From the NCBI GenBank assembly GCA_025463565.1, contig JAODAT010000052.1, positions 1 to 44,352 of the forward strand: a DNA stretch of 44,352 nt, read 5' to 3'. Positions 1 to 8,426 of the stretch are shown one piece after another. The DNA comes from Microbacteriaceae bacterium. Its GTDB lineage: Bacteria; Actinomycetota; Actinomycetes; Actinomycetales; Microbacteriaceae. The first letter of the stretch is position 1; each line of letters opens with the position of its first letter. Below the pieces are notes generated by a model. That model searched no databases. It was not told the origin of the DNA and saw only the letters and a list, made by a program, of their open reading frames with translations. A program made the position numbers and the translations under genes.

Positions 1-159
1 GTCGGCGAGCTCATCCTGCAGTGCCAACTGCTTCACGATCCCGACCAGGGACAGGCACTGCTGGTGTTCACCGCGACCCCGGGCAGCGAGAGCTACCAGA
101 AGCTGCAACTTCTCTCGGTGATCGGCAACCAGCAGATCAGCGCGGCGGTCGATGGCTAG
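1..159 (+). CDS. C-terminal fragment of MmyB-type XRE transcriptional regulator
   Basis: Frame 1 is open from the window edge to TAG at 157-159, giving the last 52 residues of a protein that begins upstream. The segment contains LVFTATPGSESYQKLQLL, which matches the closing strand and helix of the MmyB-like ligand-binding domain (typically an LxVYTAEPGS motif followed by a helix with repeated leucines). Full-length members have an N-terminal XRE helix-turn-helix and act as small-molecule-responsive repressors. The HTH part is outside the window, so the assignment rests only on this C-terminal motif. Confidence 0.55.
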   Translation, partial: VGELILQCQLLHDPDQGQALLVFTATPGSESYQKLQLLSVIGNQQISAAVDG

Positions 160-170
160 TCTGTAGGTAT

Positions 171-482
171 ATGGCGAAGGTCAAGAAGTGGGCGCGACAG
201 GCACGTCGCATCGTCGTTCACCTCGAGGGCGCTGACGGCGCCGACCTGCGCGGTGAACACCCCGTGGAAATTCGGGATGCGAAGAATCGCCTCATCCGCA
301 CCAAGACCCTGAAGCTACGCGATTCGTCAGCTGCATTGAGCAGCATCATGACGAATGTGCAAATCAAATTGCTGCTCAACGGGCTCCTGGTCGACGCGGC
401 GAGCTATCGCTTCACGGCTGCCGGACGGCTGCTCCTGGCGGACGTTTCGGTTTCGAAGACCCACCGCCGACGGGCCGACTGA
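171..482 (+). CDS. Small basic hypothetical protein, 103 aa
   Basis: ATG at 171 starts 12 bases after the preceding regulator's stop, and the reading frame ends at 482. The N-terminus is strongly basic (MAKVKKWARQARRIVVHLEG), followed by a short mixed alpha/beta body with hydrophobic patches near LLLNGLLVDAASYRF. No signal peptide or membrane span is evident and I do not recognise a family. An upstream in-frame ATG at 21 would add 50 residues, but these overlap the regulator and have arginine- and proline-rich shadow composition, so the shorter start is preferred. The gap of 41 bases to the next start allows co-transcription with pit. Confidence 0.5.
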   Translation: MAKVKKWARQARRIVVHLEGADGADLRGEHPVEIRDAKNRLIRTKTLKLRDSSAALSSIMTNVQIKLLLNGLLVDAASYRFTAAGRLLLADVSVSKTHRRRAD

Positions 483-522
483 CCGGCTTGCTATCCCCTC
501 GCCCGGGTGGGAGAGTCAGCAG

Positions 523-1764
523 GTGGATCTCACGTTCATAGTCGTACTGGTGATCGTCTTGGCGATCTTTTTCGACTTCACGAACGGATTTCACGACACG
601 GCGAACGCCATGGCGACGCCCATCGCCACGGGCGCTCTGCGCCCCCGGGTTGCCGTTGCGGTAGCCGCCGTACTCAACCTCGCGGGCGCATTCCTGTCCA
701 CCACCGTCGCGTCGACGATCTCCGGCGGCATCATCAAAGAGGGCCCCGGCGGCGTCGACATCACGCCGGCCATGATCTTCGCCGGACTCATCGGTGCCGT
801 GGTCTGGAACCTGGTGACCTGGCTGCGCGGGCTTCCCTCGTCGTCATCCCATGCGCTGTTCGGCGGCCTGATCGGCGCCGCGCTGGTCGGAGCGGGGCTC
901 GGGTCCGTGGACTTCGGGGTGGTGTTGTCGAAGGTCGTGTTCCCCGCGCTTCTCGCTCCCCTCGTGGCCGGAGTCGCCGGCTTCGTCGCAACCCGGCTGG
1001 CATACCGCATCACGCGCCGCCCAGTCGAAAAGAACCGACGTGCGGGTTTTCGCGTCGGCCAGATCTTCACCTCGTCGATGGTGGCTCTCGCTCACGGCAC
1101 GAATGACGCCCAGAAGACCATGGGCGTCATCACGCTCGCGCTCATCGCCGGCGGTTTTCTGAGAACCGGGTCGGCGCCGCCGTTCTGGGTGATCATCATC
1201 TGTGCGTGCGCCATCGCGGCCGGTACGTACACGGGTGGCTGGCGCATCATCCAGACGCTCGGTGGCGGTCTGACCGACATCAAAGCGACGCAGGGCTTCT
1301 CCGCCGAGGCGGCCACCGCGGCAACCGTGCTCGCATCGAGCCACCTCGGGTTCGCGCTGTCGACCACCCAAGTCGCTTCTGGCTCGATCATCGGCGCGGG
1401 TCTCGGTCGTCGCGGTGGGTCGATCCAGTGGGGCACCGCGGGCAAGATCGTCATCGCCTGGTTCATTACCCTTCCCGCGGCGGCCGCGGTCGGAGCGGTC
1501 TGCGAACTCATTGCACAGTTCGGGGTCGTGGGGCTCGCCCTCGAGGTGGTGCTCGGTCTCGGAGTGATCGTCGGCATCTTCGTCATTTCGCGACGTCGCC
1601 CGGGGTCGTCGAACGCCCTCGAGGTGGATGTCGCCATGAACTCGGTGAGGACCCGCAGCGAGCGACGTGACGCCGAGAAGAAACGCAGCGAGGAGATCCT
1701 CGCCACTCGCCGGCGGCTGAGCGACGAATCGTCGCTGTTCGGCTACGGGCAGGACGTCCGATGA
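523..1764 (+). CDS. pit: Low-affinity inorganic phosphate transporter, PiT family
   Basis: 413-residue membrane protein starting at GTG 523, behind a GGGAGAG ribosome-binding sequence. The N-terminus carries the PiT signature (FTNGFHDTANAMAT), with the second half-repeat signature at the centre (ALAHGTNDAQKTMGVITLAL). There are about ten membrane spans and a charged cytoplasmic tail rich in Arg, Glu and Lys. The family imports phosphate, as metal-phosphate, by proton symport. An earlier in-frame ATG at 355 would run through the upstream gene and give non-membrane sequence, so it was rejected. It overlaps a small membrane gene by ATGA, so the two are probably translated together. Confidence 0.93.
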   Translation: MDLTFIVVLVIVLAIFFDFTNGFHDTANAMATPIATGALRPRVAVAVAAVLNLAGAFLSTTVASTISGGIIKEGPGGVDITPAMIFAGLIGAVVWNLVTWLRGLPSSSSHALFGGLIGAALVGAGLGSVDFGVVLSKVVFPALLAPLVAGVAGFVATRLAYRITRRPVEKNRRAGFRVGQIFTSSMVALAHGTNDAQKTMGVITLALIAGGFLRTGSAPPFWVIIICACAIAAGTYTGGWRIIQTLGGGLTDIKATQGFSAEAATAATVLASSHLGFALSTTQVASGSIIGAGLGRRGGSIQWGTAGKIVIAWFITLPAAAAVGAVCELIAQFGVVGLALEVVLGLGVIVGIFVISRRRPGSSNALEVDVAMNSVRTRSERRDAEKKRSEEILATRRRLSDESSLFGYGQDVR

Positions 1765-1973
1765 TCGACTGGGGTGCCTTCATCGTCGTCGCGGTGGTCT
1801 CGATCGGCTCTGCCGCGGCGATCGTCGCCCTCTTCGCCTGTGGGCTTCGGCTGCTTGCCGTCGAGCCGCGGCGCGGGGCGATGAGCGCCCTCGCGTACGT
1901 CTGCTTCGCGGTCGCCGCGCTCGGGGCGCTCTACGGGGTGTACCTCATCATCCCCTCGCTGCACCCGGCGTAG
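1761..1973 (+). CDS. Small two-span membrane protein coupled to pit
   Basis: 70-residue protein whose ATG overlaps the pit stop codon (ATGA). Two hydrophobic helices, about residues 6-30 and 42-66, are separated by a short basic loop (VEPRRGA). Small two-helix proteins directly after pit are common in actinobacteria and are presumably accessory subunits or regulators of the transporter; the role is inferred only from position and topology. The gene ends 8 bases before the convergent stop of the DUF1905 gene, leaving no room for a separate terminator. Confidence 0.75.
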   Translation: MIDWGAFIVVAVVSIGSAAAIVALFACGLRLLAVEPRRGAMSALAYVCFAVAALGALYGVYLIIPSLHPA

Positions 1974-1980
1974 GTCGTGG

Positions 1981-2280
1981 CTAGGTAAGTCTCCGCAGCA
2001 GCACGACGGTGACCGCGTCCCCGATGTCCTTGCCGAGTTTCTTGCGCAGGGCGGCGCTGACGGAGAGCATCAGTTCGCCGGAGCCGGTCGGCATGAGGCC
2101 CATGTCATTCACTGGGAGGTCGTCAACTGTCGCGTCGACGCGAACCGAGCGCAGGCTGCCGAACAGCGTTGCGCTGTCGGGCACCTCGATGGCGGACCAC
2201 CGGTCGCCTTTCACGTCGACGCCGATCGAAGCAGTGAACTGGCAATCGAGGGGCACCGGCGGGTCGAGTCGTGTGGCCAT
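1981..2280 (-). CDS. DUF1905 domain-containing protein
   Basis: 99-residue protein starting at ATG 2280. It shows the DUF1905 pattern: an opening strand FTASIGVDVKGDRWSAIEVP, a central segment with MGLMPTGSGELMLSVSAALRK, and a closing KDIGDAVTVVLLRR. The family is small, compact and beta-rich; members often occur with DUF1801/YdeI-like domains and have no settled biochemical role. The longer frame running upstream to 2994 is arginine- and serine-rich shadow sequence antisense to the MmcQ gene and was not used. It is divergent from the MmcQ/YjbR gene with a 48-bp space that must hold both promoters. Confidence 0.8.
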   Translation of the reverse strand: MATRLDPPVPLDCQFTASIGVDVKGDRWSAIEVPDSATLFGSLRSVRVDATVDDLPVNDMGLMPTGSGELMLSVSAALRKKLGKDIGDAVTVVLLRRLT

Positions 2281-2328
2281 GCGGCAACTGTAGAACGACG
2301 TGATCCGGTGCGGCAATGGGGTTAGTCT

Positions 2329-2754
2329 GTGGCCGTGAAAGCCTCCGCGAACGACATTGCGCGCATCTGCGGTGCTCTCCCGGAGGTCGAACTCGGCGTC
2401 TCCTGGGGTGACCGTCCGTCGTACAAGGTGCCGCCCGGTCCGAAGGGCAAGAGCTTCGTCATCTATCGCCCTCCGGGAAAGACGGCCATCGATCCGGCCA
2501 GCGGGGAGCCGTTCACGGACCTGCTGGTCATCTCGGTTCCCGATGAGGACGCGAAAATAGCCCTGGTGCAGGACCCGGACACGCCCTTCTTCACGGTCGA
2601 TCACTTCAACGGCTACAACGCGGTGCTCGTGCAGGAGTCGCGCCTGGGCGAACTGGATCGCGACCGGCTGGCCGAAGTGCTGGTCGAGGCCTGGGCGTGC
2701 AGGGCGCCGAAGAAGCTCGTCGCGGCGTACTTCGCTACGACTCCACCGGTGTGA
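2329..2754 (+). CDS. MmcQ/YjbR family protein
   Basis: 141 residues from GTG 2329. The fold-typical features of the YjbR/MmcQ (CyaY-like DNA-binding) family are visible: an N-terminal helix ending LPEVELGVSWGDRPSYKV, the strand KSFVIYRPP, and a C-terminal tail with HFNGYNAVLVQ, a helix of the LAEVLVEAW type, and APKKL. These are small MmcQ-like proteins of uncertain function that some reports link to DNA binding. The 3' end overlaps the convergent deazaflavin-type reductase gene by 20 bases. An internal GTG at 2335 is an alternative start that would remove two residues. Confidence 0.85.
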   Translation: MAVKASANDIARICGALPEVELGVSWGDRPSYKVPPGPKGKSFVIYRPPGKTAIDPASGEPFTDLLVISVPDEDAKIALVQDPDTPFFTVDHFNGYNAVLVQESRLGELDRDRLAEVLVEAWACRAPKKLVAAYFATTPPV

Positions 2755-3106
2755 ACTCGATGATCGGGCTGTCGACCACCCACGACTCGAAGTCGCCCCT
2801 CGCCGTACCGCCCTCGATCTCGAAGACCGCCTCAAGGATCCGTCGACGAAGGGCCGGCTCGGTGATGGGCTGCGCGACCGCAGCGAGGTCGGGTGTGCCG
2901 GCCTGCCTGAAGTGGATGACCAGCCGCGGGTCCGCGAGCAGGTTCGCGTACCAGCCGCGGCGGCCCGGCCATCCCGTGATGTAGTACCTATCATCGAGCC
3001 GGTGAAACCAGATCTCGACCGTACGCGGTTCGCCAGAGGTGCGCCCGATGGTGGTCATGTCGATCACTAGATCGGTCGACAGCGCTTCCTCGACTGCCGG
3101 ATTCAT
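2735..3106 (-). CDS. Deazaflavin-dependent nitroreductase-family protein (DUF385 type)
   Basis: 123-residue single-domain split-barrel protein, last gene of the nine-gene operon. The sequence follows the F420/flavin-dependent nitroreductase family: MTTIGRTSGEPRTVEIWF near the N-terminus, then YYITGWPGRRGWYANLLADP, the usual cofactor-phosphate region. The family reduces or oxidises small lipophilic molecules using deazaflavin F420, heme or flavin; cofactor cannot be settled here. Its ATG overlaps the SDR stop by one base (TGATG), so translation is coupled. In this context it probably does a redox step on an enone or quinone intermediate of the operon's substrate. Confidence 0.82.
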   Translation of the reverse strand: MNPAVEEALSTDLVIDMTTIGRTSGEPRTVEIWFHRLDDRYYITGWPGRRGWYANLLADPRLVIHFRQAGTPDLAAVAQPITEPALRRRILEAVFEIEGGTARGDFESWVVDSPIIEFTPVES

Positions 3107-3924
3107 CACTCGCCGAACGTACGCTTCTCCCACCCCACGAGCAACGGAACGTACCGCGCCGGCAGTAGCCTGACCAGTCGGTCGACGCCTCGCGCCTGAC
3201 CGATCAGTACGCGACCTCGCCCGCGTGCGACGCCGTCGAGTATCTGCTTCGCGGCTTCGTCCGCAGTGGTCTTGAAAAGCTTGCGGTTGTAGATCTCGGC
3301 GCGCTTGAGTCCCGCTTCGTCGACCTGTGCGGAGTCGGCCGCGGCGCTCGCGATGTTGGTTTTGACCCCGCCAGGGTGCACAACGGTGACACCAACGGGC
3401 AACCGATCGGCGATCATCTCGGCGCGCAGCGTCTCGGTGAAGCCCCGCACGCCGAACTTTGACGTGACGTAGGCGGCGAGCCCGATCTGCGCGGCGAAAC
3501 CATTGAGGCTCGAGACGTTCACCACGTGCCCGTCGCCGGACGCGATCAGGTGCGGCAGGAAGGCGCGAGTGCCGTTGATCACCCCCCAGAGGTTGACGCG
3601 GAGCACGCGCTCGTAGACCGATTCGGGCGTGTCGAGAATGCGCCCGGACCCGGCGATTCCGGCGTTGTTGTAGATCTGGTGCACGACACCGAAATGGGCA
3701 ACCGTCATCTCCGCGAAGTCGTGCACGGCGGCGCTGTCGCCGACATCCACGACCTGGACATAGGTGTCGGCCTGCAGAAGCGCGGCCGTCTCGTCGAGCG
3801 CCGCTTTGTTGACGTCGGCGATCGCCACGCGCACGCCGCGTTGGGCCAGCCCGATCGCGAGCGCCCGCCCGATACCCGAGCCCGCTCCGGTCACCGCGGC
3901 GACCTTGCCAGTCCATGTGGTCAT
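3106..3924 (-). CDS. Short-chain dehydrogenase/reductase
   Basis: 272 residues with a classical SDR layout: the Rossmann motif TGAGSGIG at residues 12-19, ADVNK after strand beta-2 (Asp37, position typical of NAD preference), NNAG at 86-89, catalytic Ser139 in VSSLNG, and Tyr152/Lys156 in AAYVTSKFG. The C-terminal 40 residues are basic and probably membrane-associated or substrate-binding, as in steroid- and terpene-acting SDRs. It interconverts an alcohol and a ketone. In the operon it could make the ketone needed by the upstream Baeyer-Villiger-type monooxygenase. It overlaps the alpha/beta hydrolase stop by four bases. Confidence 0.93.
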   Translation of the reverse strand: MTTWTGKVAAVTGAGSGIGRALAIGLAQRGVRVAIADVNKAALDETAALLQADTYVQVVDVGDSAAVHDFAEMTVAHFGVVHQIYNNAGIAGSGRILDTPESVYERVLRVNLWGVINGTRAFLPHLIASGDGHVVNVSSLNGFAAQIGLAAYVTSKFGVRGFTETLRAEMIADRLPVGVTVVHPGGVKTNIASAAADSAQVDEAGLKRAEIYNRKLFKTTADEAAKQILDGVARGRGRVLIGQARGVDRLVRLLPARYVPLLVGWEKRTFGE

Positions 3925-4799
3925 GCGTCACTCCGGGTGTTCTCGACGATCAGGTCGAGCAGTTGCGGAACAACTCCAGGAGCGATGTGGTGACGCATCC
4001 CCGGAATCGTGACGAGACGTGCGCCCGGGATGGCGGCGGCCGTGGCCGCGCCCCCGCTCGAGCCCACCATGAGGTCGCGGTCGCCGTGGATGACCAGAGT
4101 CGGAGCGCTGATGCGCGCGAGCGAGGTGGTGCGATCGCCTGACGCGAAGATCGCCCCGATCTGCCGCCCGATGCCCGCACCGTGCGGCCCACCGGCGCGA
4201 GCCCAGGACTCGCGCGCACGATCGGTCTCCCGCTGCGGATCGTACGGGTACTGCCGCGATCCGATGTGGTCATAGAGCCAGAGCTGCCGCGCGATGAACT
4301 CGGCCTCGGTCTGCGGTGAGCGCCGCGCCATGCGGATCTTGGTCGACGCCGCCGGTTGCCCGACTCGGCGATTGCCGGTGGTGGAGAAGATGGAGGTGAG
4401 CGACAGCACCCGGTTGGGCTGCTGCGATGCGACAACCTGCGCGATCATTCCGCCCATCGACATGCCGACCAGGTGCACCCGGTCGACGCCTAGGTGATCG
4501 AGCAGGCCGATTGTGTCGGCGGCCATGTCCTCGAGGCTGTATGCGCCCACGGGCGCTCGGCCGCGCAACTGCTCGCCCTTGCTCGGCGGCCGCGCGCGCA
4601 CCTTCGTCGAGCGACCGATGTCGCGATTATCGAAGCGGATCACCTGCAATCCGGCGGCGACGAGACCGTCGACCAGTGACGGCGGCCAGGAGACCAGGTC
4701 GAGCCCGAGGCCCGCGATCAGCAGCAGCGGGGTGCCCTCACCGTCGATGCGGTAGGCGAGCGTGATGCCCGACGGCAGCGCGTAGGTGAGGTCGGTCAC
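3921..4799 (-). CDS. Alpha/beta-fold hydrolase
   Basis: 292 residues from GTG 4799, whose GTGA overlaps the monooxygenase stop codon. Alpha/beta hydrolase core: oxyanion region LLLIAGLGLD near residue 30, FDNRDIGRS at 56-64 (the DxRGxGxS region), nucleophile elbow GMSMG at 112-116 (Ser114), catalytic acid in IHGDRDLMV (Asp240 or Asp242), and His270/271 near the end. This pattern is frequent in esterases and lactone hydrolases that follow Baeyer-Villiger enzymes, which is the role I infer. An extended N-terminus up to 4898 lacks fold character and lies inside the monooxygenase gene. Confidence 0.9.
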   Translation of the reverse strand: MTDLTYALPSGITLAYRIDGEGTPLLLIAGLGLDLVSWPPSLVDGLVAAGLQVIRFDNRDIGRSTKVRARPPSKGEQLRGRAPVGAYSLEDMAADTIGLLDHLGVDRVHLVGMSMGGMIAQVVASQQPNRVLSLTSIFSTTGNRRVGQPAASTKIRMARRSPQTEAEFIARQLWLYDHIGSRQYPYDPQRETDRARESWARAGGPHGAGIGRQIGAIFASGDRTTSLARISAPTLVIHGDRDLMVGSSGGAATAAAIPGARLVTIPGMRHHIAPGVVPQLLDLIVENTRSDA

Positions 4800-6253
4800 G
4801 CCGGCACCACCGCTCGCTCGTAGCTCAACAACGGGTCGTCGAGCCTCGCGCGCCGGATCAGCTTCAGGTCGTCGTGGTAGCCGGTGGATGTCGCCCATGG
4901 CTCGGCCACACCCTGCCGCGGCATCTCGCCGATGGATCGCTGCACGTAGCCGGCGCCGAAATCGAGGAGCGGTCGGGTGTCCATTCCGGAGGGGACGACC
5001 GGGCGCACCGACCCGAAGCCACCCGATCCGAGCCGCGCGATCATCCGTGCGACGTAATCGCAGACCAGCCCGATCTTGAGCGTCCAGGAGGCGTTGGTGT
5101 AGCCGATGGCGTAGGAGAAGTTGGGGATGCCGTCGAGCATCACGCCCCGGTAGGCGACGCGCTCCGAGAGGTCGATCGGAATGCCGTCGATCGAGAGACG
5201 CATTCCCCCGAAGATGAGGATCTCGAGTCCGGTCGCCGTGACGATCACGTCGGCGTCAAGGTGCTTTCCCGACTCGAGTTCGATTCCGCTCGCATCGAAC
5301 CGGCGGATGCGGTCGGTGACTACTTCCGCGGTTCCGCGCCGGATCGCGCCGAAGAAGTCGCCGTCCGGCACGAAACACAGCCGCTGGTCCCACGGGTTGT
5401 ATGGCGGGCTGAAGTGCTCGTCCACCGGGTAGCCCTCGGGCAGCTGCTTCGCGGTCACCCCGCGGATGAAGGCCCTCGTGCGCTTCGGAAAACGTCGGCT
5501 CACATTCCAGAGCACGCGCTGGATCGCGATTCCGCGGGCGCGCGCGAGCTTATGGCCGAGACGAGGCCCCAGCACGCGGTGTGCGGCGACGGCGAACCGG
5601 TCGACGGACGCCAGCGGCAGGATGTAGCTGGGTGTGCGCTGCAGCATGGTCACCTTCGCCGTCGTCTCGGCGATGGCCGGCACTATCGTCACCGCGGTGG
5701 CCCCGCTGCCGATGACGACCACACGCTTGCCGGCCAGGTCGAGGTCGGCGGGCCAGAGCTGCGGATGCACGATCAGGCCGGCGAAGTCGTCGGCGCCTTC
5801 AAATGAAGGGGTGTGCCCTGCGGCGTAGCTGTAGTAGCCGCTCGCGCAGAAGAACCACGAACAGGTGAGCTCGATGGTTTCGCCGGCGTGCTCGACGGCA
5901 ACATGCCAGAGCTGTTCGGCTTCGCGCCAGTCGGCCGACACCACGCGATGCCGGTAGCGGATAAGCCGGTCGGTGTCGTCGTCGTGGGCCGTCTGCCTGA
6001 GGTAGTCGAGAATGCGGTCGCCGCCGGCGATGCTCTTTCGATCGATCCACGGCCGGAAGTCGTAGCCGAAGGTGTGCAGGTCGGAGTCGGAGCGGATGCC
6101 TGGGTACCGGAACAGGTCCCAGGTGCCGCCCGACGCCTCCCGTGCTTCGAGGATCGCAAGCGTGCGCCCGGGAAGCCGCTCGCGGAAGACGTGCGCCGCC
6201 CCGATGCCGGAGAGTCCGGCGCCGACGATGAGGATGTCGACATGCTCGCTCAT
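4796..6253 (-). CDS. Flavin-containing monooxygenase, Baeyer-Villiger type
   Basis: 485 residues. FAD-binding GAGLSG at 11-16, an NADPH-binding Rossmann motif GSGATA at 182-187, and between them FAGLIVHPQLWP at 157-168, which fits the Baeyer-Villiger fingerprint FxGxxxHxxxW(P/D) with His163 and Trp167. The enzyme inserts one oxygen next to a carbonyl, turning ketones into esters or lactones, using NADPH and O2. Both neighbours downstream (alpha/beta hydrolase and SDR) are the partners normally found with such enzymes. The exact substrate is not predictable, and N-oxidation is possible because FMO and Baeyer-Villiger enzymes share the fold. Confidence 0.9.
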   Translation of the reverse strand: MSEHVDILIVGAGLSGIGAAHVFRERLPGRTLAILEAREASGGTWDLFRYPGIRSDSDLHTFGYDFRPWIDRKSIAGGDRILDYLRQTAHDDDTDRLIRYRHRVVSADWREAEQLWHVAVEHAGETIELTCSWFFCASGYYSYAAGHTPSFEGADDFAGLIVHPQLWPADLDLAGKRVVVIGSGATAVTIVPAIAETTAKVTMLQRTPSYILPLASVDRFAVAAHRVLGPRLGHKLARARGIAIQRVLWNVSRRFPKRTRAFIRGVTAKQLPEGYPVDEHFSPPYNPWDQRLCFVPDGDFFGAIRRGTAEVVTDRIRRFDASGIELESGKHLDADVIVTATGLEILIFGGMRLSIDGIPIDLSERVAYRGVMLDGIPNFSYAIGYTNASWTLKIGLVCDYVARMIARLGSGGFGSVRPVVPSGMDTRPLLDFGAGYVQRSIGEMPRQGVAEPWATSTGYHDDLKLIRRARLDDPLLSYERAVVPA

Positions 6254-7212
6254 TGGGGAGTGCTCCAGTTCTGCGTCGACGGATCGAAGATGGCGACGCC
6301 GATGGTCGTGTCGCTCTGCCCGTAGTAAGCGAACCAGCGATCGTGGAAGGCCACCAGCCCCTCCACGAAAGTCACGTTCGCGACCATTCCGGTGGTGTCT
6401 TCGTGGGTTTGCGGCCGCAGCCAGGGCCGATCGAGCGAGGCGAGCACGGTCGACGGGTCGCTCAGAGCGACCGCGAACTGCCCGCCCCGGTAGTCGACCT
6501 CGGTGGGCGAATCGGCGTGCGCGCCGTTGCTAAGAAAGATGAGCAGACCGTCATCGGTCGCCACCGGCGGGGCACCGATCTCGACGAGCGTGTCGTCCCA
6601 GCGGCCGGGGGTGGGGGACACCATCGGTTTCGTGTCCTCGGCCACCGGCGTCCAGTGCAGCAGGTCGTCGGAGGTGGCGGCATGGATCGTTCCCTCGCCG
6701 AACCACATCCAGTACTTTCCGTCGATCCGCTCCGGATGGATGACGCCGGCCTTGCTCCACGCCGGCAGCGGGCCCGCGCCATACGGCAGGTTCCGCCAGG
6801 TGTTGAAGCCGGGGAACAGCGGGCCGTGCCGCGTCCAGTCGCGGAGGTCGGTCGAGGTCGCGAGGCACAGCTGTGCGCCTGCCTCGCCGAGGCCCGTGTA
6901 GGTGAGGTAGAAGGTGTCGTCTGCGCGCGTGATCCGCGGGTCTTCGCATCCGCCCACCTCGTATTCCGCTTCCGGAATGAACACCGGCTCGTCTTCGCGC
7001 TCGAAGTGGATGCCGTCGGCGCTCCGCGCGAGACCGAGCCGAGACAGCTTGTCTACAGAGTGCGCGCGGTACAGCAGCACGACAGAGTCATCCACCACGA
7101 TCGCGGCGGGGTTGTAGACGTTGGCCGATTCCCAGCCGTCGCCGCGCGGCCGCAGCACGGGGTTCTCGGGATGCGGCGTGAACGGCCCGAGCGGAAAGGT
7201 CGCCGACCTCAC
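6250..7212 (-). CDS. GH130-like five-bladed propeller glycosidase/phosphorylase
   Basis: 320 residues. The N-terminal PENPVLRPRGDGWESANVYNPAAI and the central EVGGCEDPRIT (Glu90-Asp91-Pro92-Arg93) match the GH130 fold: an Asn-Pro motif on the first blade and an ED-P-R on the next. Later blades show the usual GPLFPGFNTWRN and VIHPERIDGKYWMW. Characterised GH130 members are beta-mannoside phosphorylases or beta-1,2-mannosidases, but the substrate here is open and the enzyme may act on the sugar part of a glycoside. No signal peptide, so it should act in the cytoplasm after uptake. It overlaps both neighbouring genes by four bases. Confidence 0.8.
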   Translation of the reverse strand: MRSATFPLGPFTPHPENPVLRPRGDGWESANVYNPAAIVVDDSVVLLYRAHSVDKLSRLGLARSADGIHFEREDEPVFIPEAEYEVGGCEDPRITRADDTFYLTYTGLGEAGAQLCLATSTDLRDWTRHGPLFPGFNTWRNLPYGAGPLPAWSKAGVIHPERIDGKYWMWFGEGTIHAATSDDLLHWTPVAEDTKPMVSPTPGRWDDTLVEIGAPPVATDDGLLIFLSNGAHADSPTEVDYRGGQFAVALSDPSTVLASLDRPWLRPQTHEDTTGMVANVTFVEGLVAFHDRWFAYYGQSDTTIGVAIFDPSTQNWSTPQ

Positions 7213-8426
7213 AGGATGGCCTCGGCCATGGCGGTCTGGGTCATCGCCTGGAGCGCCGGAGCGCCGTACGAGAAGATCTGCACCATGCCCACGTACAGCA
7301 GGTCGTTCTCGGGGTCGACCCAGAACCAGGTGCCGGCGGCGCCATCCCAGAAGTAGGTTCCGGCGCCGACGGGCAGGCCAGCGGCGGCCGGGTCGTAGAC
7401 GACGGTGCCGTTGTAGCCGTAGCCGAATCCGGGGCGAAAGTGCATGTGGCCGGCATCCCAGCGCTTCTCGAGCATCTCCCCGGGAAGGTGGTTCGTCATC
7501 TGCGCCTTCAGTGCCTTCGCGCTCACTATCCGCTTACCGTTCCACTCGCCCTGGTTCAGCAACAGCTGGGCGAAGCGCGCGTAGTCGCCGGCCGTCGAGT
7601 AAAGACCCATCCCGCCGTAGGCCGCCCCCGGCTCCGAGAAGTGATCCGGGAACAGGAAGTTGTAGAACGGCAGCAGCTTCAGCCTGCTCGTGCTCAGGTG
7701 CAGGCGAGCGAGCCGTTTGCGCTTGACCGGCGGCACGAAGAATCCGGTGTCCGTCATCCCCAGCGGTTCGAACACCTCCTCCCGCAGGAAGTCGGCGTAA
7801 CGACGACCGGTCAGTCGCTCGACGATCGCGCCCTGGATGTCCATCGAGATGCTGTACTGCCAGCGAAGGCCCGGCTGGTACGCGAGCGGCAGGGTCGCGA
7901 CCCGGGCGATGAAGTCGTCGAGGGATGTTGCCTTGAGCGGTTGGACCTTCTTGTAGAGCCGCGTCTCCGGGCGTACCTTGTCCTGGCCGTAACCAAAGCC
8001 CGCTCGGTGGGTCATCAGCTCGAGCATGGTGGGTGCGTGTTCGGCGTCTTCGAGAATCGGGTTGCCGCGTTCGTCGAAACCGGTGAGTACCCGCAGATTT
8101 GCGAATTCGGGAAGGTGCTTCGAGATCAGGTCGTCGGGATGCCAGAGTCCGCGGTCGGCGAGGATGCTCATCGCCAGTCCGGTGACCGGCTTCGTCATCG
8201 AGAAGATGTGGAAGATGCTGTCTTCGGTGAGCTTCTTCCGCGGGAACCGGTGGTCGACGCCCATCACCCGGGTTCGCACGATCGTGCCGTGACGGGCGAC
8301 CAGGGTGACCGCCCCGGCGATCTGCTTCCGGTCGACCGCGTCCTGCACGATCGCGTCGACCGTATCGAGGCCGGCCGACGACAGGCCGACCTCTTCCGGG
8401 GTGGACGTGTGAACTTCGGTGGTCAT
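7209..8426 (-). CDS. Serine hydrolase, class C beta-lactamase / family VIII esterase fold
   Basis: 405 residues from ATG 8426, whose ATGA overlaps the stop of the preceding esterase. Catalytic SxxK is SMTK at residues 76-79, in IFHIFSMTKPVTG. The second motif, Tyr-Ser-x, is in the segment WQYSISMDI, and the C-terminus has the usual glycine-rich FGYGYNGTVVYDP. No signal peptide is visible, unlike periplasmic beta-lactamases, so an intracellular esterase or amide hydrolase is more likely than drug resistance. In this operon it is one of three separate hydrolases, implying several ester or lactone bonds in the substrate. An ATG at 8468 would add 14 residues lying inside the upstream gene. Confidence 0.88.
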   Translation of the reverse strand: MTTEVHTSTPEEVGLSSAGLDTVDAIVQDAVDRKQIAGAVTLVARHGTIVRTRVMGVDHRFPRKKLTEDSIFHIFSMTKPVTGLAMSILADRGLWHPDDLISKHLPEFANLRVLTGFDERGNPILEDAEHAPTMLELMTHRAGFGYGQDKVRPETRLYKKVQPLKATSLDDFIARVATLPLAYQPGLRWQYSISMDIQGAIVERLTGRRYADFLREEVFEPLGMTDTGFFVPPVKRKRLARLHLSTSRLKLLPFYNFLFPDHFSEPGAAYGGMGLYSTAGDYARFAQLLLNQGEWNGKRIVSAKALKAQMTNHLPGEMLEKRWDAGHMHFRPGFGYGYNGTVVYDPAAAGLPVGAGTYFWDGAAGTWFWVDPENDLLYVGMVQIFSYGAPALQAMTQTAMAEAIL